A stretch of DNA of 64,000 bases from JACRCT01 sp049841135. GTDB lineage: Bacteria > Myxococcota > Myxococcia > Myxococcales > UBA5297. The position numbers and the translations under genes were made by a program. The notes beneath the pieces are model-generated. The model was not told the DNA's origin. It was given only the letters and a program-made list of their open reading frames with translations, and ran no database searches. Of the stretch, positions 62,349 through 64,000 are shown piece by piece; positions within the stretch are counted from its first letter, which is position 1; each line of letters opens with the position of its first letter. The stretch is from contig JASGHK010000005.1 of NCBI GenBank assembly GCA_049841135.1, positions 744,001 through 808,000 of the forward strand, in the 5' to 3' direction.

Positions 62349-63831
62349 CTATTGGCGGCAGTCGACGCTGTACCGGATGCGAATGGTGGAGCCCGGCGGC
62401 GGAGCCAGCTCGATGGAGGCGAAGTCCACGGCGACCATCGCCGCGTTGAACGACCAGCGCCTCGTCCCCGTCGTCGCTTCCACGTCCGGCACGTCGACGC
62501 CGTCGATTCTCGACGGTGAGCGGCCCGAAGCCGAGATTGGGGATGTTGGCGAGGAAGAAGCGCGTCCTGAACCCGAAGTCGATGCAGCCGCCGCTGGCGA
62601 GGTCCTGGCCCCAGTTGGGGTCGCAGATGTCCCTCAGCCATCCGCCCTGTTGAGCGACCAGGTCCTTGATCCGCGTCGACGGGCCGGCAGCGGGAACGTC
62701 GTAGGTGCAACCTTCTGGGGCTTGGGTATGGATTGGAAGGACCGCGCTGACGAACACCTGCCTCGACGACTTGAGCGCGTCGAACAGGGCCGCGTAGTCG
62801 GCTAGCGGAGTCGTTCCGTGATCCTCGCCGTCGGTGATGAGGAGCACGTTGAGGTATGCCCACGGCCTCAAGAAGCCCGAGTTCTCGCCGGAGAGCAGCG
62901 GCTCGGTCAGCGCGAGTTGCATGGACCGCAGCGGCATCTCCGCGCCGTCCGGGTGGGTGCTGGCGGACACCATCGCGGCGATCGAGGTCACGTCGGCTGT
63001 CGCGTTGGTCAGGTAGCGCGGCCCGGACGTTCCCGTCGGCAGCAGTCGGCCGTTGATGGCGTCCGGGTCGCTCGCCGGCCCACCGAGCGCAGAATCGACC
63101 GACGAGGCGGTGAAAGCCATTCGGACCTCCATGCAGGAAGGCCAGGGCAGCATCTGGACCAGATTGTCGATGACCGCCTGGCGCTTGGTCGCCATCGAGG
63201 CGCTGTCGTCGATCACCACCAGCAGGTCGATCCAGTTCGGTGGGTCCTGCGCGAAGACATCCTCTTGCTCCACCCGCGGGATGGCCGTGGCTACGAGCGG
63301 AGCCTCGAGGCGCCGGCCATCGAGCGTCGTCACCACGAGCGTCCCGGAGGCGTTCCCCACTGCGACTGGCACGTACTTCACCTTGAAATCGACCGAGGAT
63401 CCGGAGGCGACGTCGTGCGGCAGCGTGGGCGCCATGGTCAGCACGAACGCACCGTCGGCGCTCTCGACAGATGCTCCGCTCAGCGTCCCCGCGAGCGTGC
63501 CGGCGTTGTAGAGCGTGAAGGTACGCTCGCGCGAGGAGCAGCCCAGCGCGAGCGTCCCGAAGTCGAGTTCCGAGGGAGCCAGCAGGTAGACAGGCCGCTG
63601 AGGCTTCCCGGTGTCGGGCGTGCTGGCGTCCTCGGAAGCTGCGGCGTCTTCGCGAGCCGCGGCGGCATCGGCGAGCCCGGCCTCCAGGGCGGCATCGGCG
63701 ACGGGCTGCGCGTCCGCGGGCGCGCTCTGGCGAGCGTCGAGAAGCTGGGCTTGGGCATCCGGAGAATCACGGTCCGGCTCGGGACAGGCCGCCAGCAGCG
63801 CACAGAGCAGGAGCGAGCATCGTTTGGTCAC
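62349..63831 (-). pseudogene. Von Willebrand A-domain lipoprotein with one frameshift
   Basis: From a GTG at 63831 (GGGGG upstream): lipobox LLAAC, an Ala/Asp linker, an ASH-like domain (APSELDFGTLALGCSSRERT), then a von Willebrand A-like fold starting LLVVIDDSASMATKRQAVID, where D-D-S-A-S takes the MIDAS place of DxSxS, with LNVLLITDGEDHGTTPLADY as the later metal-site strand. After GFGPLTVE one base must be skipped near 62519 to give IDGVDVPDVEATTGTRRWSF and the end STIRIRYSVDCRQ at 62349. Without the shift the frame runs on into the repeat element. Likely a metal-dependent surface adhesin or sensor. Confidence 0.75.
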
Positions 63832-64000
63832 GGCATGCCCCCAAGGCAGCTGCGAGGATGCACTCACCGTACTGCAAGGCACGGCCGCCGGGCGAGCGGG
63901 CAACCGAGCGAGCCCAGGGGAAGTCCACCGCATGGATGGACCGCCGGCCACGTGCTGGCAGCCCCACCGTTCGGCCAATCCGGCGGGATCCAGGCCCCCT

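Noticed and set aside
1..64000. tRNA, rRNA, riboswitch or origin sequences
   Set aside because: I looked for cloverleaf arms with the usual T-loop, conserved rRNA segments and DnaA-box clusters by eye and saw none; a covariance-model scan would be needed to exclude small RNAs.

Overview
The window is 64 kb of very GC-rich DNA from a Gram-negative, myxobacterium-like organism (Myxococcota/Deltaproteobacteria is my inference; there is no rRNA marker). The case rests on many secreted lipoproteins with Asp/Ala-rich linkers after the lipobox cysteine, cysteine-rich tandem-repeat proteins of the type common in myxobacterial genomes, thrombospondin type 3 repeats, FG-GAP propellers and a hybrid histidine kinase. 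I see no rRNA, tRNA, CRISPR array, transposase, prophage or replication origin. It reads as an ordinary chromosomal segment dominated by cell-surface proteins.

Layout. 1-6.7 kb: a parallel beta-helix lipoprotein cut by the left edge, a DUF1444 membrane-anchored protein, a large M48 metalloprotease with a propeller-like tail, and a TPR lipoprotein. 6.9-17 kb: a frameshifted propeller protein divergent from a pentapeptide-repeat protein, then small lipoproteins, a DUF1554 lipoprotein (frameshifted), an OmpA-domain protein and a Cys-rich lipoprotein. 17-19.3 kb: an aldo/keto reductase, the orphan tail of a second one, and an AraC-type regulator. 19.3-22.8 kb: a giant lipoprotein with fifteen 43-residue cysteine repeats. 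23-25.5 kb: a CrtI-like FAD oxidoreductase downstream of a PaaX-like regulator with a palindromic site at its start. 25.7-31.4 kb: membrane, HEAT-repeat, PNGase F-like and small lipoprotein genes. 31.7-34.7 kb: a hybrid sensor kinase. 34.7-46.3 kb: four more Cys-rich or Asp/Ala-linker lipoproteins and a cold-shock gene with a terminator. 46.5-52.9 kb: a six-gene leftward operon with a MacA-like adaptor, an ABC ATPase, two MacB-like permeases and an OmpR/histidine-kinase pair. 53-64 kb: further lipoproteins (CGPGT repeats, FG-GAP, TSP3, von Willebrand A), a phytochelatin-synthase-like protein, an Old Yellow Enzyme, an SDR and an unknown conserved-looking protein.

Two cross-cutting features stand out. 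First, at least eleven genes carry single-base frameshifts (twelve events) while the protein on both sides stays intact; this looks more like draft-sequence error than biology but must be checked. Second, a 56-nt, two-hairpin repeat occurs twice, each time just past the stop codon of a leftward gene, with paired base changes that preserve its stem. Most other ordinary metabolic genes are isolated, and the clear co-regulated unit is the export/two-component operon.
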